Both the position numbers and the translations under genes were made by a program. Below the pieces are notes generated by a model that worked only from the letters and a program-made list of their open reading frames with translations, was not told where the DNA came from and did no database searches. A stretch of 48,141 nt of DNA, taken from positions 1 through 48,141 of the forward strand of contig JALJPK010000022.1 in the NCBI GenBank assembly GCA_022968985.1, read 5' to 3'. The DNA is from Pseudomonadales bacterium. Its GTDB lineage: Bacteria > Pseudomonadota > Gammaproteobacteria > Pseudomonadales > Natronospirillaceae. Positions 25,401 through 33,412 of the stretch are shown piece by piece. Numbering within the stretch: the stretch's first letter is position 1; each line of letters begins with the position of its first letter.

Positions 25401-27238
25401 GTCCTGGTGATAATGGTTATGCAGGTGTAGGTACAAACATTGTATTTGAAGAATACCCAGTGCCATTAGATGGCTTAAACTCAGTTGAAATTCGCGTGAA
25501 AGGTACCGGTACTGTAGTGCCAATGTTTGAGCCTAATCGCATTGCATTAGGCTTAGATGCTGAGTCATTAGGTACAGCAGAGCCTGATTGGGGTAATTAT
25601 GCAGCTGATCCCATTACGTTATCAAACAATTGGACAGTGTTTACAATCCCTGCATCTGAGTTTATTGGTGAAGCGTATTCATTATTAGGTGGTGATCAAG
25701 GTGGTGATACAACTTTAATGAGTGAAGCAGAAGCAACTAAATTCTTTTTCCAAATTAAAGATGGCGCAGAAGCTACGATCATAATTGATTACATTAAGTT
25801 TAATGGATCGCTAAGTATTGCTGATATCCCTTATAAGAAAGAGGGGGTTCCAACTGTTGAAGAATGTGGTCTGATTGCAAGTATTGAAGATGGCTCTTAC
25901 GTTCAAGGTACACCTTCAACAATTCCAGAGCCTTATCTTGATTGGGCTTCAGTATCAGAGATTCCTACTCCAGATGCCGTGACTCTTGAAGATACTCAGC
26001 TACCTGCTCATACAGGTACTCCAAACTGGTTACATGTAGTTGGATCTAAAATGTATGACAGCAATGACAGGCAAGTTCGTTTAACAGGTGTTAACTGGTT
26101 CGGTTTTGAGACTCGTGCTCTGATCCCAATGGGTTTATGGTCTGCAGCCGAAGGCGGTCGTACTTATATAGATATGTTAGATCAAATTAAAGCGCTTGGT
26201 TTTAACACAGTACGTATTCCATTCTCTGATGAAGTGATATCTCTTTCACGTGGGACTTTAGCGGGTCATGAACAATTAACCTTTGCAACACCTAAAACGT
26301 TCTCAATTGATTTGGATGCCAATGATCTTACTGAAACGGATACACCATTAGACTTATTAGATAATATTGCTGATTATGCTCAGGTAATTGGTCTTAAAAT
26401 CATCTTAGATTCTCATTCACGTCAAAGTGATGGTTATTTAGTGGAAGGTTATTGGATCAATCCAGACTTTACATTCACAATGGATGACTGGATTGAAAAC
26501 TGGAAACATTTAGCGTATCGATATAAAGATAATGATGCGGTGGTTGCAATGGATCTAAATAACGAACCTCACTTTGATGCATATTGGGCTGACCCAGCTC
26601 AAAATGGTAAAAGCTTAAACGAAACTCATAACTGGAACGATGTAGCAACAATATTGGCAAATGAAATATTGGATGTTAACCCGAATGTACTCATCATTGT
26701 TGAAGGGGTTGAGCGTACTTATGAAGATGCTCCTGCTCTTGAGGCATACTGGTGGGGTGGTAACTTACAAGGTGTAAGAGATAATCCGATTGTATTAGAT
26801 TTTGGAAACCGTCAGTCTAAGCTTGTGTATTCGCCCCATGTATACGGACCTGAAGTGTATGTTCAGCCTTGGTTTAAAGATGCTAACTTCCCTAACAACT
26901 TAAAGTATATCTGGGAAGATCGTTTCGGATTTGTTAATACTGAAGACTTAGGTCATATGTTGATTGGTGAGTTTGGTATTAAAAATTACGTACCAGGGTC
27001 TGTATCTAATGCATGGTTTGAAGAGTTCTTAACATACATTGGTGATCGTAAAGACGGTTACTCTTGGACATTCTGGGCTTGGAATCCAAACTCAGGTGAT
27101 ACCGGTGGTATCTTGGAAAATGACTGGAGCGCAGTGAATACTTGGAAAATTGATTATTTAAACGGAACACATTCTCTGAAAGGCGGTCCAGGAATTAATC
27201 AAATGGCACCATTAATTGGTAACCAAAACGGTCAATAA
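22409..27238 (+). CDS. Surface lipoprotein endoglucanase: nine PKD domains, CBM, GH5
   Basis: A 1609-residue glycoside hydrolase, probably an endo-beta-1,4-glucanase. A lipoprotein signal ends LVLSSC (Cys21), followed by a Thr-rich tether and nine PKD-like domains of about 85 residues (60-840), an acidic linker, a jelly-roll carbohydrate-binding domain (925-1135; YILDDFNDND, CBM11-like) and the GH5 catalytic barrel (1205-1585). LTGVNWFGFETR and DLNNEPH point to GH5 subfamily 1. Acid/base is E1386 (NNEPH) and nucleophile E1521 (LIGEFG). PKD stacks usually act as extended spacers, so the enzyme is held away from the outer membrane. It ends in a strong terminator. Exact substrate (cellulose, beta-glucan or related) is an inference from the family. 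Confidence 0.93.
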   Translation: MIFNKTALAMGVAASLVLSSCSGDNEGPDTTNTPVGTLTQTGTSTDTATNTGTNTDTDTVADAGINQIVATGVEFTLVGTGSDDLIYSWNINDQDYSGKSVVITLSVAGTYDAVLTVTDLDGTTHTDIITITAQVVTSNADPIVSAGVNITVKTGDDIVFSPVANDSDGDDLTYSWVIDSVTYVGATPENITITTADTYLATLTVEDGNGGTATDSLFVTVEETIVVNSTPTVSAGANITVKTGDLIVFSPVANDSDGDDLTYSWVINNATYAGATPANVSISAAATYLATVTVDDGNGGTATDSMYITVEEAVVVDNTAPVANAGVDQTVTTGVEFTLVGSGSDIDNDLLTYNWNINGVDYSGMSVDVILSAATTYNAIFTVMDSKGATHTDNITVTAQVPTSNTTPVVTAGSNITVETGELIVLNPVASDSDGDALTYSWLIDSVTYVGATPSNLSMAIAGTYFATVTVEDGNGGTATASMYISVEEAVVNTAPVADAGVDQTVTTGVEFTLVGTGTDADNDALTYSWNINGVVYSGMSVDVILSVATTYNAIFTVTDLDGATHTDTITVTAQMPTVNSDPIVSAGAYITVTTGEIVVLSPLASDSDGDVLTYSWIINNVTYSGATPANITLTSAGTYQATVTVDDGNGGTATDSTFIIVEEVIVVNADPIVAAGSNITVNTGDDIVFSPLANDSDGDTLTYSWVIDSVTYVGATPANVLITMAGTYLATVTVDDGKGGSATGSLYVTVEEASNPINNAPVANAGVDFDVETGVMFSLTGSGTDADNDMMTYNWNINGVDYATNPAIVTLSVATTYNAVLTVTDSNGASHSDSVIVTAADAVVVEGPPDVIIDPIDLEDAIDDATGMGEDSSGNVVYTPLEPGQVPEDVDPPAVITIDENGNVVEYELPRPHIFDYGLPLGSGYILDDFNDNDHQNNVGGAMGTMHCENYTEGGGYWYVFAGEESSITNKDGLPVNAYNIIEAVEDRVMEINLIAGPGDNGYAGVGTNIVFEEYPVPLDGLNSVEIRVKGTGTVVPMFEPNRIALGLDAESLGTAEPDWGNYAADPITLSNNWTVFTIPASEFIGEAYSLLGGDQGGDTTLMSEAEATKFFFQIKDGAEATIIIDYIKFNGSLSIADIPYKKEGVPTVEECGLIASIEDGSYVQGTPSTIPEPYLDWASVSEIPTPDAVTLEDTQLPAHTGTPNWLHVVGSKMYDSNDRQVRLTGVNWFGFETRALIPMGLWSAAEGGRTYIDMLDQIKALGFNTVRIPFSDEVISLSRGTLAGHEQLTFATPKTFSIDLDANDLTETDTPLDLLDNIADYAQVIGLKIILDSHSRQSDGYLVEGYWINPDFTFTMDDWIENWKHLAYRYKDNDAVVAMDLNNEPHFDAYWADPAQNGKSLNETHNWNDVATILANEILDVNPNVLIIVEGVERTYEDAPALEAYWWGGNLQGVRDNPIVLDFGNRQSKLVYSPHVYGPEVYVQPWFKDANFPNNLKYIWEDRFGFVNTEDLGHMLIGEFGIKNYVPGSVSNAWFEEFLTYIGDRKDGYSWTFWAWNPNSGDTGGILENDWSAVNTWKIDYLNGTHSLKGGPGINQMAPLIGNQNGQ

Positions 27239-27269
27239 TATTTAGAAAGATTTAATTTCTATATTAAAA

Positions 27270-27305
27270 AAGCCCTGCTGAATTGATTTAGCAGGGCTTT
27301 TTTTT
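27270..27305 (+). terminator. Intrinsic terminator of the GH5 gene
   Basis: Perfect ten-base stem aagccctgct / agcagggctt with a 10-nt loop and a T run, 31 nt after the stop codon. Confidence 0.92.
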
Positions 27306-27847
27306 GTCTGATGTTCAGGCAATAATTTTATAGGGGATTAGTTGTTATCACTAATTTTCCTTTCTGTTGTTAAGTATTGGGGTTATCCATGTGAATACCC
27401 CGTTCAATAGGCGAAGTAATATTCTTTCTTTTTTTAGTAAATTAATTCTTATTTTGTCAGTTTGTCTATTTAATAAGCAATGGCAAGTATGACCCTAAAA
27501 TTGACTATTGTAGCGTCACAAAAATGCAACTCTCTAAGTTATTGGTTGGATATTTGTGGCATCTTGGTTTGGTTTGGTTTGGTTTGGTTGAGGTGTGATT
27601 TCAAGATTTGACGTCATTAGATTTTGTTCAAAGTAGGTGATAACTTGTCCATATTTATTTTTATATGCAAAAAAGCAAGCGATCACCCAATTAAAAATAG
27701 ACGTCCTTTAATTGCAAAAAAAACATATTTTTTGTAAGGATATTAAATCACGAGTATCTAAAATGTATAAGAAAGATAAATGTATAAGAAAGTTAAATTT
27801 GTAAGAAAATTAAAACATCCATTAACAACAAACAAAAGGTTCATAAT
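27306..27847. other. Intergenic region with simple repeats
   Basis: No gene. A ggttt pentamer repeats about five times at 27566-27590, and two related copies of aaatgtataagaaag occur at about 27762-27795 just before the msrA start. aacaaaagg about ten bases before the ATG is the likely ribosome binding site. Confidence 0.6.
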
Positions 27848-28471
27848 ATGACAATCTATAATAGGTTAAAACAGACGTTAGGTTTAGCTATTATCGGCGC
27901 AACTGTTTTGATAGGCACCTCGCAAGCTGCAACTCAAACAATGATCGTAGCCGGTGGTTGTTTCTGGTGTGTCGAATCCGACTATGAAGCCGTTGAAGGT
28001 GTGAGTGAAGTGGTGTCGGGTTATATTGGTGGTCATACACAAAACCCAACCTATAAACAAGTTTCCTCCAATCAAACAGGTCATTTTGAAGCGGTTAAAA
28101 TCACTTTTGATGATGCGGTTGTTTCATTAAAAACCTTGTCGGATTATTACTGGAAAACAATCGACCCAACAGATGCAGAAGGCCAATTTTGCGACAAAGG
28201 CACACCCTATAAAACGGCAATGTTTTATCAGAGTGCCGAACAAAAAGCAGTATTTGAATCATCATTGGAATTTGTTAAAACAAACAAACCGTTTAGCGCT
28301 AACATTGTAACTCCTATCCTGGCGGCGACAGAATTTTACCCAGCAGAAGATTATCACCAAAACTACTACATAAAAAACCCAAAACGTTACGCCTTTTACC
28401 GTTTTAGTTGCCGACGTGATAAAAAAATTGAAGATTTGTGGGGAACTGTTGAAAGTAAAAAACATCATTAG
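27848..28471 (+). CDS. msrA: Periplasmic peptide methionine-S-sulfoxide reductase
   Basis: Reduces methionine-S-sulfoxide in oxidised proteins. The catalytic motif GGCFWC gives the nucleophile C38 with C41; GYIGGHTQNPTYKQVSSNQTGHFEAVKI, YYWKTIDPTDAEGQFCDKGTPYKTAMFY and AEDYHQNYY are the standard MsrA segments. A signal peptide (about residues 1-28, ending TSQAA) places it in the periplasm, which is less common than the cytosolic form. C-terminal FSCRRDKKIEDLW provides a possible resolving cysteine. No MsrB is adjacent. Confidence 0.95.
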   Translation: MTIYNRLKQTLGLAIIGATVLIGTSQAATQTMIVAGGCFWCVESDYEAVEGVSEVVSGYIGGHTQNPTYKQVSSNQTGHFEAVKITFDDAVVSLKTLSDYYWKTIDPTDAEGQFCDKGTPYKTAMFYQSAEQKAVFESSLEFVKTNKPFSANIVTPILAATEFYPAEDYHQNYYIKNPKRYAFYRFSCRRDKKIEDLWGTVESKKHH

Positions 28472-28957
28472 ATTTCTAGTGGATGATTTTTTAAATTCTA
28501 GACTTGATTCTCCCAAATTTGTTCACTGACTTAAAACTTGTATTTTGATATTCGATTAAGGTTAGGTTTTCGGGTCTGGCCTTTTTTTATGTCTTAAAGA
28601 AAATTAGGTGTTTTACTTTTGTTTTGTTGGCTGCTCTTTAGGGGGAAAAACAAACACGATAATCGAATGTTTATTCAAAAGTGGGTGTCACTTTTGAACC
28701 TCACTTTTGAACCTTTTGAACCTTTTGAACCTTTCTAATGTAATCCGTAAAATTTAGCGTTTAATACTCAAATTTTAGGATTTATTTACTCTTCCCCATT
28801 GGTCTGGCTTATCTTAGTGTCATTCTGACTTGCCTCCTTAAGCAAAACAAAGTTCACGTTACAAAATTTCTGGAATGAAAAATGAAGGCACATGTTTTAG
28901 TGATGTTTTAATGTCACGTTGTATTTCATATAAAGTAAAAGGTAAATAAGGCCGTTT
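28472..28957. other. Intergenic region after msrA
   Basis: No gene. A wobble-rich hairpin with a T run at 28558-28588 is a possible terminator for msrA. A short tandem of ttgaaccttt occurs at 28693-28735. AAGGTAAATAAGG lies shortly before the azlC start. Confidence 0.55.
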
Positions 28958-29713
28958 ATGTCTTTTAATCGAAAGAATGCATATTTAAAAATGATGCAAA
29001 AGGGGCTACTAGATATGCTGCCTCTGAATTTAGCTGTGATCCCTTGGGGTATATTATGTGGCTCTTTAGCGATTCAGCGAGACTTTAGTATTTTAGAAGC
29101 GCTATTGATGCCAATACTGGTTTATGCTGGCGCAGTGCAGTTAGTTGTCATTGAGTTAATGCATGACAATACACCATTGGCGACCATTTTATTTACAGCG
29201 TTTATTATTAGTTCACGTCATTTTTTATATGGTTTAGCGTTAAGAGATAAACTCAAAAATATGCCATTAAGATGGCGCGGCAGTTTAGGTTTTTTATTAA
29301 CGGACGAGCTATTTGCATTATCTGGTCATCATAAATCCTATAAAGGCAAACTCAGGCTGGTTTATGCGTTATTTGCTGGGGGGAGTTTTTATATTAGTTG
29401 GGTAATTTGGAATATTATTGGCATAGCTGCAGGTAGTTATTTACCTGATTTAACCCATTTAGGTTTAGATTTTGCTATTGCCGTGACGTTTATCGCTTTA
29501 GTGATCCCTTCAATTGTGAATTTACCGATGTTAGTGACTGTGTGTGTCGCGGGAGTTTTATCGGTTTTTTTTAAATTATTTAATTGGGAGTTTGGATTCG
29601 TTTTAGCATCTGTCACAGCTATGTTCTTCGGGGTTATAACTTCAAGATTACAACTCAAGCTGATTAAGAAAAACAACAAAAAGCTGAATGATAAAACAGA
29701 GAATCCATTATGA
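28958..29713 (+). CDS. azlC: AzlC family branched-chain amino acid exporter, large subunit
   Basis: A 251-residue membrane protein with about eight hydrophobic segments. The N-terminal segment (MLPLNLAVIPWGILCGSLA), the motif LMPILVYAGAVQLVVIEL and FIISSRHFLYGLALRDKL, and LLTDELFALSG are hallmarks of AzlC/YgaZ. With AzlD it exports branched-chain amino acids or azaleucine across the inner membrane. It overlaps the azlD start by 4 nt (ATGA), typical of the pair. Confidence 0.93.
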   Translation: MSFNRKNAYLKMMQKGLLDMLPLNLAVIPWGILCGSLAIQRDFSILEALLMPILVYAGAVQLVVIELMHDNTPLATILFTAFIISSRHFLYGLALRDKLKNMPLRWRGSLGFLLTDELFALSGHHKSYKGKLRLVYALFAGGSFYISWVIWNIIGIAAGSYLPDLTHLGLDFAIAVTFIALVIPSIVNLPMLVTVCVAGVLSVFFKLFNWEFGFVLASVTAMFFGVITSRLQLKLIKKNNKKLNDKTENPL

Positions 29714-30030
29714 CTTTACTGACTATTTTTTTATTAGCCTGTATTACGTTTTTAAGTCGTTATTTGTTTTTACACCCAAAGCTGCCGTTAGTGATAGGGC
29801 CTAAATTGCAAAACTTTTTAAGTTTTAGTGCACCTGCTGTTTTAACCGCTATTTGGGTGCCTATTATCTTTGTTAAGGACAATAACCTAGATATAAGTGT
29901 AAGCAACCCCTACTTAATCGCGGCCACTGTTGCTGTAATAGTATCCATAAAAAGCAAAAGCATTTATTTTACTTTGGCGGCGAGTGTGACAGTTTTTATA
30001 TTATTACGTTTGTTTACTGTTTTTAATTAA
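29710..30030 (+). CDS. azlD: AzlD family branched-chain amino acid exporter, small subunit
   Basis: A 106-residue protein with four hydrophobic segments, matching AzlD/YgaH: TFLSRYLFLHPKLPLVIGPKLQNFLSFSAPAVLTAIWVPII near the N-terminus and YLIAATVAVIVSIKSKSIYFTLAASVTVFILLRL at the end. Required with AzlC for export. Its ATG overlaps the azlC stop, so the two are translated together. No terminator is obvious downstream. Confidence 0.9.
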   Translation: MTLLTIFLLACITFLSRYLFLHPKLPLVIGPKLQNFLSFSAPAVLTAIWVPIIFVKDNNLDISVSNPYLIAATVAVIVSIKSKSIYFTLAASVTVFILLRLFTVFN

Positions 30031-30542
30031 AAATTATTTTAAAGCTGTTGTGAATATATCCAAACCACTTCCAGTAAGGGTTTCAAAACTGTGGAAATTC
30101 ATAATCTAATATTTTTTATGTGTCGCGTAGATTGTAAAATTCAGTACCTAATACTCAAATTTGAGTAACAGTTTTTTTGTTTTATAAGTTATAAGCTGAC
30201 CTGACTCATACAAGTGAAATGCTCAAAAGGTCGAAAGGACGATAGAATAAATTCATTCCAAACCTGTTTTTAAAGTGTAATTATTTTGTAAGAGGTTATT
30301 CGGTGGTTTTTAGTTTTTAGTTTTAGTTGTTTTTCTGACTGTAAAGTTAATTTGATAGATGCTACCTCTCAAAACGCCCCTCCTCCCCAAAAAATAGGGT
30401 CTTATCGAGCAGATCAATATCCATTACTATAAAAAATTTAAATTCAAACAGTTAATATTCTAACAACATAAAATTCAAAAATGACCCACTGCAAACAAAA
30501 CACCTCATTAAATAATATTACAAATTAATATTTGCCAATCTC
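30031..30542. other. Intergenic region with dispersed repeat copy
   Basis: No gene. 30196-30345 holds a copy of a dispersed repeat (ctgactcata near its start, gtcgaaagg in the middle, ttttagtttttag at its end) related to 12917-12990 and 41690-41840. Confidence 0.55.
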
Positions 30543-30585
30543 TACTGTGTGACGTACAGTACTTACTGTGCAATACACAGTAAGT
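30543..30585. promoter_or_regulatory. Double palindrome upstream of padR-type gene
   Basis: Two adjoining dyads share the half-site tactgt/acagta: the first is tactgtgtgacgtacagta (30543-30561), the second the perfect acttactgtg-caata-cacagtaagt (30561-30585). The second ends 10 nt before the start codon and would block ribosome or polymerase access when bound. Likely operator for autoregulation by the PadR protein. Confidence 0.7.
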
Positions 30586-30595
30586 GGGAATCAAC

Positions 30596-30937
30596 ATGAC
30601 ATTAGAACCTGATCGGTTATTAAAACTCACCATGGAGCTACGCCGCGGCGTATTGGTACTGGCTGTATTAAGCTCGTTAAAAAAAGAACATTATGGTTAT
30701 TCACTGCGAAAAAAATTAGCCAATACTGGTTTAGAGATTGACGAAGGTACTCTCTATCCTTTACTTCGTCGCTTAGAAGCACAGGGTTTGTTAATCAGCA
30801 ATTGGCGAGAAGAAGAAGGACGTAAACGTAGGTTTTATCATATTTCTGAAGATGGAAAAGAGGCGTTATTATTAATGAATAACGAGTGGAACCATTTAAA
30901 TAATTCAATACTTAATTTACAGGAGACATTAAAATGA
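30596..30937 (+). CDS. PadR family transcriptional regulator
   Basis: A 113-residue winged-helix repressor of the PadR-s1 class. Key segments are LRRGVLVLAVLSSLKKEHYGYSLRKKLANTGLEIDEGTLYPLLRRLEAQGLL and the wing REEEGRKRRFYHISEDG, followed by one dimerisation helix. The ATG at 30596 is preferred over a GTG at 30584 because GGGA stands six bases upstream of it. It overlaps the next gene by 4 nt. PadR/membrane protein pairs of this kind respond to envelope or antibiotic signals in other bacteria; the signal here is unknown. Confidence 0.92.
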   Translation: MTLEPDRLLKLTMELRRGVLVLAVLSSLKKEHYGYSLRKKLANTGLEIDEGTLYPLLRRLEAQGLLISNWREEEGRKRRFYHISEDGKEALLLMNNEWNHLNNSILNLQETLK

Positions 30938-31881
30938 ATTGGTTAAAAAGATATGTTCATGCCGTTAAATATTACCTACCGAACAAACTTAAAGATGACG
31001 TAGCAGATGAGTTGTACGCAGATTTACAAGATCAATGTGATGATCAAGCTGCTGAATTAGGTCGTGAATTAACCCAGCAGGAATATCATCAAATATTATT
31101 AAAACGGGGTCATCCGATGTCGGTTGCCGCCTCTTATCAACCTCACAAAACATTAGTCAGTGCTGAATTATTTCCTGTGTATTGTCAGGTACTGAAGTGG
31201 GTGATGTTTGTTTTATTTATGGTGCAATGTATAGCGGCACTGGTGAAGGTTTTCATCCAACTTGATCCTAATTTTGTGCAAATAGTTTTGTCTATTATCC
31301 GTAATACTCTTAATTCAGGATTAACCAGCTTTGCTATTATCACTATAATTTTTTACTTGATCGGCGAAAACATCACACGTAAAGCAATTTTTAAAGACTG
31401 GCACCCCAAAACACTATCTAAAACAACCAGCAGTGGGGATCAAATTAGTATTTTTGAAAGTATAGTGGGATTGCTGTTTCAATTATTGTTCCTAGGTTGG
31501 ATTAATAACCTATTCAGTTTAATCAGCATTCATATCGGTGTTTTTACTGTTAACACAAATGATCAGCTGCAAGCCTCATTACCTTTGATAAATTTCGTTT
31601 TGTTATTAGGCATCGCCTTTAGTGTCTGTAAAATACTTTATCCTTATTGGAGTAAAAAACTGATTTGGGCAAATTGGTTGCATTTTTTCGTTTCATTTAT
31701 TGTATTAATCGTGTTGTACCAAATTAATGCCCCCCTTAACTTTGAAGTGATCAATAGTGAAGGGGTGTTATCAAATTATCAAATCCCATCAAGTTGGTGG
31801 CGTAATTTATTAATGATAATTGGTTTTGTTTTTATCATAGAAATATTTTTTTCTATCAGACGTTATCTACGATTAATATAA
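30934..31881 (+). CDS. HAAS-domain-like multi-pass membrane protein (PadR partner)
   Basis: A 315-residue protein with an N-terminal soluble helical domain (residues 1-65; KLKDDVADELYADLQDQCDDQAAELGRELTQQEYHQILLKRGHP) resembling the HAAS / DUF1700 signalling domain, then about six or seven membrane segments. The HAAS-like domain commonly couples with PadR-type repressors encoded just upstream, as here (ATGA overlap). It probably senses a membrane state or moderates the PadR protein; function not established. Confidence 0.75.
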   Translation: MNWLKRYVHAVKYYLPNKLKDDVADELYADLQDQCDDQAAELGRELTQQEYHQILLKRGHPMSVAASYQPHKTLVSAELFPVYCQVLKWVMFVLFMVQCIAALVKVFIQLDPNFVQIVLSIIRNTLNSGLTSFAIITIIFYLIGENITRKAIFKDWHPKTLSKTTSSGDQISIFESIVGLLFQLLFLGWINNLFSLISIHIGVFTVNTNDQLQASLPLINFVLLLGIAFSVCKILYPYWSKKLIWANWLHFFVSFIVLIVLYQINAPLNFEVINSEGVLSNYQIPSSWWRNLLMIIGFVFIIEIFFSIRRYLRLI

Positions 31882-31927
31882 AAATTGACTGAAAATGTAG
31901 AGGGTTGTGTTTAGATTTTTGAATTAA

Positions 31928-32149
31928 AAAAGTAAAAGTTGTAGACATGACCCTTTCAGAGCTTTTCCTTTAGTGACTCAATATTTTAATCAGCTCTGGG
32001 CTTTTAATAGTATTGATGGCAACTGGCTTATTTTAGCCTGCAAAAGCCCACAGGCAATATTGCCTAAGCAGATTAGAAAACAAGCTAAAATTCTAAGTCG
32101 CTCTTTGGGTTTTTTTTTACAAAAAGTGTCGCTGAGATTGAACGATTAG
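31928..32149 (+). pseudogene. Possible 3' gene remnant
   Basis: A 73-codon open stretch without a start codon reads in part DPFRAFPLVTQYFNQLWAFN and KQIRKQAKILSRSLGFFLQK before a TAG at 32147. Its residue composition is protein-like and it lies in an otherwise empty gap. The family is not recognised and chance cannot be excluded. Confidence 0.3.
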
Positions 32150-32159
32150 TTTAGGTTAA

Positions 32160-32951
32160 CTATTTTGTTGGTTGCCAAGGTGATTCTAATTTCGGGTACC
32201 CACCGTTATAGGCATCTTGAATATAATTGCTTACCTTGCCAGCCTTAATCAGTTGTTGTAAACCTGAGTTAAACTTTTTAATAAAAACCTCATTATTTGG
32301 ATCATTTCTAGACAGTAGTAGAAAAAGCCCATCGCTGCTTTGGGGAATTGGATGAAATGTAATACTTTCTTTTTGTTCGTCATTTAAACTCATCAAAATA
32401 CCCTTGGCTACCGCTCGTTCCATTAATCCAAGTTGGATACGAGAATTCAGAAGCATACTAATAATTTGTTTTTCACTTTTTAATCGTTGAACTGATATTT
32501 TTCCAGATTTTTCAGCATTTTCGAATTCCTCATGGTAGTTGTATCCAATGTTGGCTCCGATAGAAAGCCCAGATAGATCGTCATGAGAATTCCAGTCAAA
32601 TTGAAAAGATTTTAAATGAAAAAACATGTAATCCTGTTGTGCAATCGCATCGCTATACAAATACTCTGTTTCACGTTCCTCATGGTAACCCCATAACGAA
32701 GAGCCGTTCCATTGATCACTTAAAGTAATTACCAGTGCTCTTTTCCATGGAAAGAACCCATATTCCACATTTATACCTTCGATATTAAATGCCTCAGTGA
32801 CAATACGATTATAAGGTCCGAAATGCTCAGAATATTGGGAAAGGTAAGGTTCCCATTCGCCAGTAGCGATACGTACAGTTTGAGCATAGGAATGGGTGCT
32901 TATTACAATTATTAATATTGAAAAAAGACGAAGAAAACTTACTAATTTCAT
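32160..32951 (-). CDS. Periplasmic solute-binding protein, family 3 (orphan)
   Basis: A 263-residue secreted protein: signal peptide (residues 1-23, ending STHSYA), then the amino-acid-type binding fold (VRIATGEWEPYLSQYSEHFGPYNRIVTEAFNIEGINVEYGFFPWKRAL is the lobe-one core by position 26-74). LSIGANIGYNYHEEF and LLLSRNDPNNEVFIKKFNSGLQQLIKAGKV match the hinge and C-terminal helix of SBP_bac_3. No permease or ATPase is adjacent; such orphan proteins are numerous in marine gammaproteobacteria and may be sensory or have non-transport roles. Confidence 0.82.
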   Translation of the reverse strand: MKLVSFLRLFSILIIVISTHSYAQTVRIATGEWEPYLSQYSEHFGPYNRIVTEAFNIEGINVEYGFFPWKRALVITLSDQWNGSSLWGYHEERETEYLYSDAIAQQDYMFFHLKSFQFDWNSHDDLSGLSIGANIGYNYHEEFENAEKSGKISVQRLKSEKQIISMLLNSRIQLGLMERAVAKGILMSLNDEQKESITFHPIPQSSDGLFLLLSRNDPNNEVFIKKFNSGLQQLIKAGKVSNYIQDAYNGGYPKLESPWQPTK

Positions 32952-33222
32952 GATAAATGGGCCATTTCAGAAACAATGTTTAGATTATAGTAAATAGCTA
33001 ACATTCCATTAAATCATAATAGAGTAAGATATTTTTTTTTATTACTATTAGAAATCAAAAAATATTTGTTTGATAATTTTAATTGGACCCCTGTACTTTC
33101 AATCGATTATGTAAATACAATATTTTCATGTAGTGGTATGTGCCCACGGGCACTTATGGATTAATTTATATTCCCTTCAATTACCTCTTTTTTGTCTTCA
33201 AAAATCTGTTTTAAAAAACTCA

Positions 33223-33412
33223 CTATTGTTTGAATTTTAAGTTATCTCGTAAATCAGGGTGGTATAACAGCCATAAATCGTATTTATGTTCAGAGGTATA
33301 AGGCGAGATACGCACTAAGTTTGGGTCAATATCTGCCATAAAACACATTAATATTCCCACTCCCATAGACTCTTTACAGGCGGCATAATTAATCGCACCA
33401 CGTAAAAATCGA
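33223..33412 (-). pseudogene. LysR family regulator, 3' remnant
   Basis: About 62 codons on the minus strand read GAINYAACKESMGVGILMCFMADIDPNLVRI...YDLWLLYHPDLRD and a TAG at 33225-33223. This is the typical C-terminal end of a LysR effector domain (glycine-rich GIL, FMAD-P-LVRI, LWLLyHPDLR). Upstream the frame meets a stop at about 33416, and the sequence changes abruptly into a surface-protein gene on the other strand, so the 5' 80 percent is missing. No functional product is expected. Confidence 0.8.
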
